The position numbers were made by a program, and so were the translations under genes. From Gordionus sp. m RMFG-2023 (Eukaryota > Nematomorpha > Gordioida > Chordodea > Parachordodidae): a DNA stretch of 64,000 nt. How positions within the stretch are numbered: position 1 is the first letter of the stretch; each line of letters begins with the position of its first letter. The stretch covers positions 15,713,666 to 15,777,665 of the forward strand of contig NC_088778.1 of NCBI RefSeq assembly GCF_954871325.1, in the 5' to 3' direction. Below the pieces are notes generated by a model. It did not search any database. It saw only the letters and a list, made by a program, of their open reading frames with translations, and was not told where the DNA came from. This document shows positions 34,578 through 46,385 of the stretch, piece by piece.

Positions 34578-36212
34578 ATTATATTGCTAACAGAAATAAT
34601 TAAAATAACACATTTGTATTTATGTACATTATGTATAAAAAAATTTAAAACAATTCTTTTTCTTTAAAACTTTTCAAAATTTTTAAAAAAAAATTAAAAT
34701 ATTTTTTTTCTTTAAAATTAATTTTTATCTATAAACTATAGAAGACTTTCTGAATGAGTTATAAAATATCCAATTTTTTTATGGGTAAAACTTAAGGTCA
34801 AATTATGATAATTTTTAACTTATTTCTTCATTGTTTATTAATTTTCCTTTCTTATATTAAAGTTTCGAAAATGACTTGTTAAATCTTTATTTAATGTATA
34901 TTTTATTTACATAATAAAAGATCAAAAAATATTTATTTTTCTATTTGTATCGCACATAATATAACGAAAAAATATATCTATATTATATAATCTAGTGTTT
35001 ATATGAATTCTGTTATTGGGTTTGGGATATATAGAGCGATACTGATTTTTCAAAACGTCAAAAAAATTCTCAATGGGGTTTAATTGAGGGGAATCTTTTT
35101 GATAGTTTTCTGTTATTATATGAGCTCGGTGAATGGGCGCATTATCCATTATTATTAGCGAATTCAACGGTAAAATGGATGATAATTCATCCAGGTAAGT
35201 TTTGAATTTTATTGATGTAAATGCCCCGTCTATAATCATGTATTTTTTGAAATCATTAATTCCTATAGTGCATAAAACCGATACGTTTTTCCCCTTTGAA
35301 GGAGGGAGTTTGACGGATGGCCTCTTACCCAGAGGTGCCCATCCATAGTGGGAAATGACGTGGGAATTGAAGCCTGTTTCATCTAAATAGAATGTATTTT
35401 GCAATAGCACGTTCATCATTTTTAGGCAATATTCTTTACGAATATTTATAACATCTGAGGAACTCTGTCTATCGGGTTCTTTTCCAACCCTTTTCCTGCT
35501 CCACCCCATTGATCTAAGGCATCTAGATATTCCCGAATCACTCATTTTGAGATGAGGTGGTAAATTTTCCACTATATTTTTATTGTCAATCCATTATTAT
35601 GTTCTAGTAGCTGTATAATTTTAGATTTTAATTCTGAATCATTCTTTTTGTTCCTTCCACTTTGGTGGATTATGTAATCGGCCAAGGGGGCACCGTAGTA
35701 TTCGGGGAATGTTATCCTTTTAAAACGGTATACTGAACCAATGGATAAATTGAGATCATGGGCCATTGTCTTTGCGCTTGCCTGTTCAAATCTAGGTTTA
35801 TTAAGCCATTTTTTGTCTATGGCTATTTTTTCTTGACTCCAAATTTCTTTTGTGGTTTATGATATCTAAGTTTGTTGTAGTACCACTTATTTGATTAGGT
35901 AAAGAGATATTTGTTATGTCAAATAACGCTGAATGTGATATATTTTGAGAATAAGTTGATTCTTCCTGTGAGGAAAAATCTAAAAAATTATATATAATAA
36001 TTTTATATAATGTTAAATGTTAAAAACCTGTAGATGTAGTAAGGTCTAAGATAAGAGAGATGAAATTATTCATAATAAATAAGTTAAAAAAAGTTTTAAA
36101 AAATAATTTATAAGTTTTAAAAAAATTTTATAGAAAAAGAATTGTTTTAATTTTTTTTATACATATGTCAAAATGTGTTATTTTAATTATTTCTGCTAGC
36201 AATATACTTATA
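34578..36212 (-). mobile_element. Tc1/mariner (IS630-like) element inserted in the left inverted end
   Basis: Terminal repeats ATATTGCTAACAGAAATAAT at the left and ATATTGCTAGCAGAAATAAT (reversed) at the right extend about 40 bp. The element is flanked by TA. The other inverted end of the host element (44262-44342) keeps the uninterrupted sequence CATTCATGTATATGTCGTAA, which gives the exact empty site. Length is about 1.63 kb. Confidence 0.92.
34922..35985 (-). pseudogene. IS630/Tc1-like DDE transposase, decayed
   Basis: On the minus strand an N-terminal helix-turn-helix-like region (MAHDLNLSIGSVYRFK) leads to the DDE core in 35572-34922. The first Asp is in FYLDETGFN, the second in IIMDNAPIH, and the Glu in SPQLNPIENFF. 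Only about 24 residues separate the last two catalytic residues, where the family usually has 34 or more, so a short internal piece is missing. One frameshift lies near 35572 and another near 35850, with upstream coding traces (SSQEESTYSQNISHSALFD). It is not functional as read. Confidence 0.85.
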
Positions 36213-36419
36213 TATGTCGTAATTTTTAAAGGGATCATGACTATCCCACGGGATTTAAAGGGATAACTAAAAAATTAGGGTTTTAAATTAAGGAATGATA
36301 ATACGGGATTATCACGTTTTAATCGTGATAAAGAGGAATCTTATTTTAAAAGCGTTTTCCACGAGTTTCGTTTTAATTTTCAATTTTGTTTTTTTGGCTT
36401 TATGATATAAGATATGTCT

Positions 36420-37150
36420 AGTATAGGGTATCAATCGATAGCTAATCAAAAGATCTATTCAACTGAAGGTCAATCTCTGCACCATAATGGGCGGTCTAGG
36501 GGGTAGGGGTGGGGGGGGGTGTAAAAATATTTTTTTAATATGGGTATCAATCGATAGCTATCAAAAGATCTATTCAACTGGAGGTCAATCTCTGCCCCAT
36601 AATGGGCGGTCTAGGGGGTAGGGGTGGGGGGAGGGGTGTAAAAAATATTTTTTTTGATATGGGTATCAATCGATAGCTAATCAAAAGATCTATTCAACTG
36701 GAGGTCAATCTCTGCCCCATAATGGGCGGTCTAGGGGGGTAGGAGTGGGGGGGGGGGTGTAAAAAATAATTTTTTTTGATATGGGTATCAATCGATAGCT
36801 AATCAAAAGATCTATTCAACTGGAGGTCAATGTCTGCCTCATAATAGGCGGTCTAGGGGGTGGGGTGGGGGGTGTAAAAAATATTTTTTTTTGATATGGA
36901 TATTAAATAAAAGCTAATTTAAATATCTTTTGACTCCAAGCATTCATTCTTGGTCTTGATGAGTTTGACTTGGTCTGGGGGTGGATGAAGAGAGGGGGGG
37001 TAAAAAAATAAGTTTTTTGATATGGTATCAAATAAGAGGTAATTAAGATATCTTTTTATGGTAATAATAATAATCACTTTAAGCGGGTGGATCTAGGTTT
37101 TGGGGGGTCAGGTATATTTTTATCAACATAAAATATCGATATAGGTATCA
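36420..37150 (+). repeat. subterminal tandem repeat of the KRBA2-like element, left side
   Basis: Four good 115-120-bp units from about 36425 to 36890, each with GGGTATCAATCGATAGC, TCTATTCAACTGGAGGTCAA, CATAATGGGCGGTCTAGG and a G-run. Two or three diverged units follow. Confidence 0.9.
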
Positions 37151-37665
37151 AATAAAAGCTAATTTAAATTTCTTTTAATGCATTCATTTTTGGTCTTGAT
37201 GGGTATAACTTGGTCTGGTGGGTGGATGGAGGGGTTTGATTATATTGATTTTATTTCTCTAAGCGGGCGTATTAAAAGTTATGAATATTATTATTCTTAT
37301 AGAACATTAACATGGGTAAATAAAATTAAATACAACATATTTAGACTTCAATATTAAATATCACTATAAGCAGAGCTCATATAATGTCAATGCTTTTTAA
37401 AAACTTATTATAACCTAATAAAATTATTTGCTCGCAGCTTATTTTAATATGTTATATATTTAAATCTCAAAATTTCTGGCTATATTTGAAACCATCGATT
37501 CACAAATTTTAAAATGACATATTAAATTTTTCTTTCTACAGTTATAAATTATTACACATCTTTAGAAGCAAATCATCCTTATTATTATATTTTTCTTCAA
37601 ACCATATAATCAACACATATTTTATTTTATTTTGATATTTGAAATTTAAATATAATTTTGAACAG
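37151..37665. other. A+T-rich, nothing recognised
   Basis: A last degraded repeat unit to about 37260, then sequence without frames or motifs up to the end of the integrase gene. Confidence 0.5.
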
Positions 37666-38361
37666 TTATTTATTATTACAAGTAATATTTAAATGACATT
37701 TTGTGGAACAATTAATCCCATTTTTAAAACATTGGCATCTCTTATTGTTGCGACTTTTTTGGCAATTGCAAATTGATTTACAATTACCATAAGAAGATGC
37801 ACTTCTTGATGCTGTTATTATGGAAATAGTCTTATCAGGAATGGTTAAATTGGAAAATTTTATTGATTTATGAACACTCGTTTTTAAAAATGGTGAATCA
37901 ATTTTTCCCGATTGAGTTCCAACCCATAGTTTATCGCCCTCCATTTGGATAATTTTGGCCTCAATATTTTTGGGGCATATATTAGATCTATCATTTTTAT
38001 TTATTGGGATCAGTACGTGATCCCCAATGGATAATTTTATTTTTTTAATTTTATTTTTGTAAGCATTGTGTTGCTTATTCCTATCTAATAAATATGCAAT
38101 AAAGGAAGGAATCTTGCTAAAATATTTTCTATAGTATTCCCAATTGAATTAGTTGTATTTTTATCTTGCCATGCAATTGTGTTTCCTATTTTATATTTCG
38201 TTTTGTCCGAAAGAATATATTGAATATAATAATATGATTCGTATAAATTTTTCCTTTTTATTTTTTGTGCAATAACTATACCTTCAGGAGTATTACTACT
38301 ATTCTGGTTATAAAGAAGAAATAAAGTATTTGTATATGTTGAATTTGAAACACTGGGGAAA
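37666..38361 (-). pseudogene. KRBA2-like integrase, C-terminal part with Cys-rich tail
   Basis: After a plausible acceptor (ATTTTAAACCAG) at 38362 the minus strand reads ISPVFQIQHI-type sequence. In adjoining frames it then gives KLSIGDHVLIPINKNDRSN, PKNIEAKIIQMEGDKLWVGT, and the tail SICNCQKSRNNKRCQCF with NCSTKCH. The GDHVLIPI block and the closing Cys-rich CNC...CQC...C...CH motif are the signature of KRBA2/SCAND3-type integrase proteins. A frame change in the middle suggests decay. The catalytic part is at 39685-40445. Confidence 0.75.
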
Positions 38362-38559
38362 TCTGGTTTAAAATAAAATATAAAAATGAAGAGTTAAATT
38401 AGTAGGCTAGAGTTAGTAAAATATTCATTAAATTTATTATATTCATCAGATAAAAGAATAATTTATCAATCCATTGACATTATATGATGAACTTCAAATA
38501 GAATTTTAAATTAAACCTTTTAATTTTAAGTTTACAATATTTATTATCATTCATTTTTT

Positions 38560-39640
38560 ACTCATTTCATCGGGATTAGAATCGATCAATAAGTTATCTT
38601 TTAACGGTGAGCTTGGTGCTTTGAATAAAACCTTTAAAAAATTTTAGGAGTTACTATTATATATTAATTCTGACATATTTTATTATTACTGATTTCATCA
38701 GGATCAGATTCTATCAATGAGTTTTCGCTTGATGATAACCTCGGAAGAGTATGAACCAAACCTTTATTGAATTAGGGGCTAAATATATTTAAATATAATG
38801 ATTTTTTATTTGGAGGCTGGTGGCGATGCAGAGGTTTAAATTTTCTGAAAATTATTAATTTTTTTATAAATTTTGAATCAAACCTTTAAAAAATTTAAGA
38901 GTTACAATAATATATTTAAATCTAACATATTTTATTATTACTGATTTCATCAGGATTCTAATGACTTTTCTCTTGATGTTAACCTCGGAAGAGTATGAAC
39001 CAAACCTTGATAGAATTAGGGGGTAAATATATTTAAATATAATGATTTTTTATTTGGAGGCTGGTGGCGATGCAGAAGTTTAAATATTCTGAAATTATAA
39101 ATTTTTTTTATTAATTTCGATAATTTTGAATTAAACCTTTAAAAAAATTAGGAGTTACAATTTATATATTAATTCTAGCATATTTTATTATTACTGATTT
39201 CATCAGGATCATATTCTATCAATGAGTTTTCGCTTGATGTCGGAAGCGTATGAACCAAACCTTTATAAAATTAGGGGTTAAATATATTTAAATATATAAT
39301 GATTTTTTATTTGGAAGCTGGTGGCGATGCAGAGGTTTAAATTTTCTGAAAATTATTAATTTTTTTTATAAATTTTGAATTAAACCTTTAAAAAATTTAA
39401 GAGTTACAATAATATATATTTAAATCTAACATATTTTATTATTACTGATTTCATCAGGATATTCTAATGAGTTTTCTCTTGATGTTAACCTCGGAAGAGT
39501 ATGAACCAAACCTTTATAGAATTAGGGGGTAAATATTTTTAAATATAAAATAATTATTTTTTATTTGGAGGCTGGTTGCGATGCGGAGATTTAAATTTTT
39601 AAAAATTATATAGCCCTTTAAGAATTTTAATTTTTTTTTT
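38560..39640. repeat. about 250-bp tandem repeat between integrase exons, four units plus part
   Basis: TTTATTTGGAGGCTGGTGGC recurs near 38808, 39051, 39310 and 39559. Each unit includes a copy of the integrase exon end (GATTCTGAT...GAAAT) and the following GTAA donor-like bases, so the exon border itself was duplicated in tandem. Confidence 0.85.
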
Positions 39641-39684
39641 ATAAATTTGGATATATTATTTTTTATATTGAGCCCTCTTAAATA

Positions 39685-40445
39685 TTATAGATTTTTACTC
39701 ATTTCTTCATGATCAGAATCTACATTAACTATTTCTGGTATCACTTCCGGTTCGCTATCAACCGAATAAGGTGTTCTAGCGAAAAATACATTAAATGGGG
39801 TATTTTTAATTGTTCTAGAAAATCCTAGATTGATATTAAATACTATTTTAGGGAGCGCAGTCGCCCAATCATATTTTTTTGTTTCCAACATGTAACCGCT
39901 TATTCGCGACTCTAAAGTTCCATTTGCTCGCTCAATTAAACCATTGGTTTCTGGGTGGCGTGGTCGCGAATGTGCGAATATTACCCCTGGAAAATCATCC
40001 TTTAACATAGATTCAACCATTTTATCTACAAATATTTTTTTAGACAAATCAATAATTTTATTTACTTTTAAATTCTCGTCCATTATCACTTTGTAAAATT
40101 TTTGGAGGACCGAAAGTAAAAAACAAATTTCGTATAACCCTTACTGTTTGTTCCCCTTGTTTTGATATAAGAGGCTTTGCGTATGTAAATTTAAAAAAAT
40201 GGTCTTTAAAGTGAATTATGTATTTAAATTCTCCATCAGGAGTGCTACTAAAATCAATAAGATTCATTACAACTCGACCCCATACTGCCGTTGACTTTAT
40301 AGCTTTACCAGTTGGGGCCTTCGGCAACGTCATCTATGAGCATACCTCACAATTTTTTATATAATCTTTGAGCTTATTCACTGGAACAGTTGCATATATT
40401 GTTTCAATCGATTTGATAGTTGTGTTCACTCCTAAATTTTTGGGA
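39685..40445 (-). pseudogene. KRBA2-like integrase, zinc-binding and catalytic part
   Basis: The minus strand opens with a zinc-binding end (DYIKNCEVC). It continues with the core: WGRVVMNLIDFSSTPDGEFK (first Asp), LQSDNGREF (second Asp) and ETNGLIERANGTLE (Glu). The exon ends SDHEEMSK with a possible donor. It is read in two overlapping frames with a stop near the start, so it is not functional as seen. The family is the rve-type integrase of KRBA2-like DNA elements. Confidence 0.8.
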
Positions 40446-42049
40446 AAATAAAAAGATTACTAGTGCAATTTTACGAACCGTGTTTTTTATTCGCATAATA
40501 TTTATTAATTATACTTAGTACTTGTATATTCGATTCGTTCATATTAATATTAATTTAAACAAATTTGAATAAATAATATTACAATTAATATTCTATAAAT
40601 TTTGAAATACTACTAGAATAAACATAGTATGTATTTTCAAACGAGAATATATTATTGTCATAAAAATAACAATACGCATACATTTTAAAGAAATAAACAT
40701 TAAGTATAAAAATAAATTGCATTCAGCTAATATTATTAGCGCTATACACGCACTATCATAATAATATTTTTAAAAAATTAAAGTTTAAGCTAATATTTTC
40801 TATTTTACATGTCAATAAGAACACATGTTGAACCAATTTATAACATGGTTCAGTTGAATTCAAGTTATTAGGCCAAAATTTTAAAACGGTAAGTTGAGTT
40901 TGTTTTTACATTTCATTTTGGTAATGATGATAATCTATTATATTGATAAAACTAATTTACATATATCATTTTATTAGTATTATTTCTACAAAAATTAACC
41001 TAGTTCCCTCGAAATAAAAAAAATCCTTCATTTCTTTTTTTAATTATAGATTTTTTGTTGATTTAAAATTTGTCACTTTATTATTATTTTTTTAAAAATT
41101 ATATTTCAATTCATCCGCAAATTCTGTCAACACATTCCTATAAGATCTTATTTTATCCCTACAATACGAGGTATACCCTTTTATTTTATTTTTTTTAAAT
41201 GATTTTTACACTATATTTTTATAATTCAGCATAAGAGTGATAGGGGCCCGTTAATTTCCCGAACCATTTTTGAAATAAATCATGTATCTTCATTCTGGTT
41301 TGGGGAAATTGATATAATTTTTTGTTTCGTTTCGGTTTATATAAGTTTTTTTATATAGAAAAAATAAAAACCGAATAAAACTAAAAAAAATAAGCTGAAT
41401 TTCGTTATATTTTAGTATAAAACTTGAAGAGAAATAACAAATGTAATTACCCATTTCTTTTATTTTTAATACTATAAATAAATAAAATTTAAAAACCTAA
41501 GGGTGTGTCTTAGTTCAACTCATTTTGATACTTATTTCTGTTTAGCCTAGGCTAGACAGCTTTTGAACTAGGAAACTCTATTTTGGTATGTTTAGTATTT
41601 CATGGCATTGTTATTTTTCATATTTTTTTTGTGTTTTTCGATTTGTTTCTTTCGTTTTTTTGTTTATATCTTACTTTTGAAGCTGTTTAGACGAAGCTAT
41701 TATAGCTATCCAAACAGTCGGCTGTTTACCAATAAGTCGAACCAGGACATTTAGATATTTATAAAGTTTCTCTTCCTTTTCGATTAAATTATAACCATGC
41801 GCAGAAAGTAAAATATTTTCCAAGATCCGACGCAACCAGTTTTTCCCTTAAATTCCTAATCCGAACATAATTGACAAAATAGATTTACCCTAAAATTTAT
41901 TTATTTTTTTGTATATTATTATAAAATATCTAATTGAAAAATTATTCTTATAATCTTTAAAAAAAATTGTAAAATTATCTAACATTCAAATTATAAAATA
42001 ATATACAATGAAACCATGATTTATTGACATTTGCAAATTCCTGCTACGC
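40446..42049. other. A+T-rich interior of the 9.8-kb element, nothing recognised
   Basis: No frame above background, no repeat copies that I can match, no domain. Confidence 0.5.
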
Positions 42050-42434
42050 CTCCAGCCCTGCCTGGTGTTATTTTTACAAAACAATTTAGGTTCGGGCTGG
42101 GTAAGGCCTAATATTTTTAAAAAAAATTCTGGCTGGGTCGGACTGTTATCATTCAATTTTATGAAATACATGATATATTTTAAAATTCTTGCAAGAAATA
42201 AGACGCAATATTTTTTATTTGTGGATTTTTTTTTATAATTAAAAAATTATTAATGTTTTCTATATTTAAATAAATTCGGACCGAGCCAGGCGGACAAATA
42301 ATTTTTATATAGGGTCACAATTTTTGGGAAAAATATAAGAAAAAATTAAGGATCGGGCAGGGTGGAACAAATTTTTTAAAATAAATTTCGGGCCGGGTCC
42401 GGCTTAAAAAATTAATCCCGATGCAGATCCCTAA
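42050..42434. mobile_element. hAT-like MITE related to 19566-19896
   Basis: Right end, read inward, is TAGGGATCTGCATCGGG. The interior has CGGGCCGGGTCCGGC, GACCGAGCCAGGCGG and GGCTGGGTCGGAC islands. The left border is uncertain. Confidence 0.5.
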
Positions 42435-43329
42435 TTGATATCACTTATTAAATTTAAAATTGTACAAAAAAACCCACATGGAAAAATAAATTTCAGACAA
42501 CCCGAATTAAAAAATAATCACAATTTGACAGGTTGGGTCGGGTTTGGCTAATATCAAATAAACTACAAAATAGTATATGAAAATAGAATAATATTCGATT
42601 TTTTAACTATGAGAATAATACTAGTGAATATTTATTTAAATGAAGTTATTGGAATACAAATAAAAATAATAGTATATATTATAATTTGAATCGTTAGAAG
42701 CACGTGCACTACTTAAGAAAAATAGTAATTCAATAAACATTTACCTGTATGATTTTTATCATTGTGATGTTTCTTAAATATTTCATCCAATTCGGATAAT
42801 ATAATAATTGGCTTGTTTTTTTTCTAGCACATTATAATATTATTTTTTAAATAAAAAAGTCCTTTAATTTTAGATTTTAGTTTGGCATCTATTCCAGGAA
42901 TGATTGTATAGTTGTTAGTCATTAGAATTTTTTTATAAATTTGATATTGGGTTTGATTTTTAGGCATAACTAATTGGGGCATTATTAAAAATGATAATAT
43001 TTTGAATTTATTAATATATAAAAAAGAAATTTGAAATTAAGTAAAAAAAAATATTCTAAATCTTCACTTCCCCTACCCCCCCCCCCTTTTATAATTTTTT
43101 TATCTTTTCCTTTTTTTGATGATAAAAAAATTTTTTCTTGGAAATATATTTTTAGAAAATATTCCAAAATTAAAAGAATATGTTTGTTAGTATTTTTATC
43201 ATTAATCATTTCCTTAAAAAATAACAGATATCCTCCCATATATAATTTTTATATTAAATAAAATGGAAATGACATTTAATAATATTATTAAAAATTTAAA
43301 AAATATTTTAAAATAGAGAAGGAGAAAGA
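42435..43329. other. A+T-rich, only a C-run and low-complexity frames
   Basis: The overlapping frames at 42985-43261 on both strands arise from poly-T, poly-C and poly-A runs. Confidence 0.5.
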
Positions 43330-44060
43330 GGAAGAATTAGCTATCGATGAATACCCATATCAAAAAAAAATATTTTTTACACCCCCCCTACCCCTACCCC
43401 CCTAGATTACCCATTATGGGGCAGAGATTGGCCTCCAATTGAATAGATCCTTTGATTAGCTATCGATTGATACCCATATCAAAAAAAAAAATTTACCACC
43501 CCCCTCACCCCCTAGACTGCCCATTATGGGGCAGAGATTGACCTCCAGTTGAATAGATCCTTTGATTAGCTATCGATTGATACACATATTTAAAAAAATA
43601 TTTTTTACACCCCCTCACCTCTACCCCCTAGACCGCCCATTATGGGGCAGTGATTGTCCTCCAGTTGAATAGATCCTTTGATTGGCTATCGATTAATACC
43701 CATATTAAAAAAATTAATTTTTTACCCCCCCCCCTCTTACCCCTACCCTTCTAGACCACCCATTATGGGGCAGAGATTGTCCTCCAGTTGAATAGATCTT
43801 TTGATTAGCTATCGATTGATACTCATATCAAAAAAAATTATTTTTTACACCCCTCCCCCACTCCACCTTACCCAGACCGCACATTATTGGGCAGAGAGTA
43901 ACCTCCAGTTGAATAGATCTTTTGATTGGCTATCGATTGATACCCATATCAAAAAAATTATTTTTTACACCCCCCTATACCGCCCATTATGGGGCAGGGA
44001 TTGATCTCCAGTTGAATAGATCTTTTGATTAACTATCTATTGATACCCTATACTAGACAT
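43330..44060 (-). repeat. subterminal tandem repeat of the KRBA2-like element, right side
   Basis: Six to seven inverted copies of the 36.4-kb unit, each with TAGCTATCGATTGATACCCA, CCATTATGGGGCAGAG and a C-run. Confidence 0.9.
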
Positions 44061-44342
44061 ATCTTATATCATAAGGCCAAAAAAACAACATTGAAAATTA
44101 AAAACGCAACGAAACTCGTGGAAAACGCTTTTAAAATAAGATTCCTCTTTATCACGATTAAAACGTGATAATACCGTATAGTTCTTTATCCTTTAAAAAA
44201 TTGAAATTTTAAAGGGATCCCTTTAAATCCCGTGAAGATCCCGGATAGTCATGATCCCTATAAAAATTACGACATATACATGAATGGGTTTAAATTTAAT
44301 CGTCAATATGTTTCATTAAATCATCACAACACTGTATTATAA

Positions 44343-44990
44343 TAACATTACATTATAATATATTAAAAAATTGGTAAGATCTTTTCAATTTTTTATTAAT
44401 TCTTTGTAATAATTATACAATTTTTAAGTTTTTTTCAAAACTAAATTGATAGTAAGTATAAAGATATTGTAAGCACTGGATTACATAGTAATTAACAAAT
44501 ATAAATTAAATGGTAAATTTTTTTAAAAAAATATTATTTTTTGCGAAAACATTCCAAAAGAAAAGGCTAACATTTTAAACGTAATTTTAAGTATTTTTAT
44601 ATCATTGAACTCAGAATTAAATTCTCTATCCAAAAATGCTTAGTTGTATTTTTTTTACGTTTCCGGTTTGAAAATATTTTTTTTGTCGCGAAAACATTCA
44701 TAAAAAGGTTAGCATTTTAAACGTAATTTTAAGTATTTTTATGTCATTAAACTCGGAATTAAATTCTCTATCCAAAAATACTTAGATGTATTTTTTTACG
44801 TTTTCGGTTCGAAAAATATTTTTTTTGTCGCGAAAACATTCAAAGGGAAAAGGCTAACATTTTAAACGTAATTTTAAGTATTTTTATATCACTGAGCTAA
44901 GAATTAAATTCTCTGTCTAAAAATGCTTAGATGTATTTTATTACTTTTCCGGTATGAAAAAAATTTTTTTTTTCGCGAAAACATTTAATT
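44343..44990 (+). repeat. third arm copy, second part, with three old satellite monomers
   Basis: Arm sequence through CAAAACTAAATTGATAGTAA is followed by three monomers (near 44560, 44700, 44840) related to satellite monomer A but clearly diverged (CATTTTAAACGTAATTTTAA). They do not show A/B dimers, so they look like an earlier state of the satellite. Confidence 0.8.
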
Positions 44991-45231
44991 TGATCAATTA
45001 TAAGACGAAATACTTCGACCCAATAATTGCAAATCAAATCCTACAAGTTTTTTTTATTATCTCATTAATTTTTTTCGACGATAACATCCGCAACATCGAT
45101 AATCTGGTATTTAAAATTTTTTTTATGAAGCATAAATTTTTTAATGTTTACCTAAAGAAATAACAAATAAAAGTTAAAAGTTTGTTAGCCTTCCTATTGT
45201 TAAAATTTTTCAAAGATCCGTTAGCACTTTT

Positions 45232-46385
45232 AAAAATTTGAAAATATTTTAAATAACGATTATGACAATTTTCACTCTTCTATGGTACATCTTCACTAAA
45301 ATTTTATTTTAACATCTTTACATATATATATTCTTACCTATTTACTTTAAAAATAGTTAATAAATAACGATTATGACAATTGTCAATCTTCTATGGTACA
45401 TCTTCACTGAATATTTATTTTAACATCTTTACAATATATATTTTTACCTATTTACTTTAAAAAAATTTAAAAAGTTCACAAATAACGATTATGACAATTG
45501 TCACTTTTCTATGGTACATCTTCACTGAAATTTTATATTGACATCTTTACAATATATATTTTTACCTTATTTGTTTTAAAAAAATTCAAAAAAGTTCACA
45601 AATAACGATTATGACAAATGTCACTTTTCTATGGTACATCTTCACTTAAATTTTATTTTAACATCTTTACAATATATATTTTTACCTATTTACTTTAAAA
45701 AAGTTAAAAAATAACGATTATGACAATTGTCACTCTTCTATGGTACATCTTCACTGAAATTTTATTTTAACATCTTTACAATATATATTTTTACCTATTT
45801 GTTTTAAAAAAGTTCACAAATAACGATTACGACAATTGTCACTTTTCTATGGTACATCTTCACTGAAATTTTATTTTAACATCTTTACAATATATATTTT
45901 TACCTATTTGTTTTAAAAAAGTTCACAAATAACGATTATGACAATTGTCACTTTTCTATGGTACACCTTCACTGAAATTTTATTTTAACATCTTTACAAT
46001 ATATATTTTTACCTAATTACTTTTAAAAAAGTTAAAAAATAACGATTATGACAATTGTTACCCTTCTATGGTACATCTTCACTAAAATTTTATTTTAACA
46101 TCTTTTACAATATATATTTTTACCTATTTGTTTTAAAAAAATTCAAAAAGTTTACAAATAACGATTATGACAATTGTCACTTTTATATGGTACATCTTCA
46201 CTGAAATTTTATTTTAACACATTTACAATATATATATTTTTACCTATTTACTTTTCAAAAATAACGATTATGTTATGACAATTGATATTTTTCTATGATG
46301 GTACATCTTCACTGAAATTTTATTTTTACATCTTTACAAATTTTTCCTAAAAAATTTAAAAAAAGTTCAAAAATAACGATTATGA
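45232..46385 (-). repeat. right subterminal repeats, about 115 bp, about ten copies
   Basis: Inverted copies of the 18581-19040 unit with TAACGATTATGACAATTGTC and CTATGGTACATCTTCACTGA. The copy number is higher than on the left. Confidence 0.93.

Larger units (their letters stand above)
34520..44342. mobile_element. 9.8-kb DNA transposon with KRBA2-like integrase and ~1-kb inverted ends
   Basis: Both ends begin GTGTTGTGATGATTTAATGA. The inverted repeats continue for about 1 kb, once the Tc1-like insertion is set aside, through GGGATCATGACTATCC, GTGATAAAGAGGAATCTTAT and a subterminal tandem repeat. The interior carries an integrase gene of the KRBA2/SCAND3 kind on the minus strand. It sits inside the third arm copy of the giant element. 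No clear target duplication is seen. DNA polymerase, ATPase or capsid genes are not visible, so I do not call it a Polinton. Confidence 0.75.

Noticed and set aside
42985-43261. Overlapping Lys/Phe-rich frames on both strands
   Set aside because: Produced by homopolymer runs.
34520-44342. Polinton/Maverick
   Set aside because: Long inverted ends and an rve integrase would fit, but no polymerase B, ATPase, protease or capsid gene is visible and the Cys-rich tail is of KRBA2 type.
44954-45163. 69-residue frame in the right arm of the giant element
   Set aside because: Starts in a satellite monomer and continues in A+T-rich sequence; no domain recognised.
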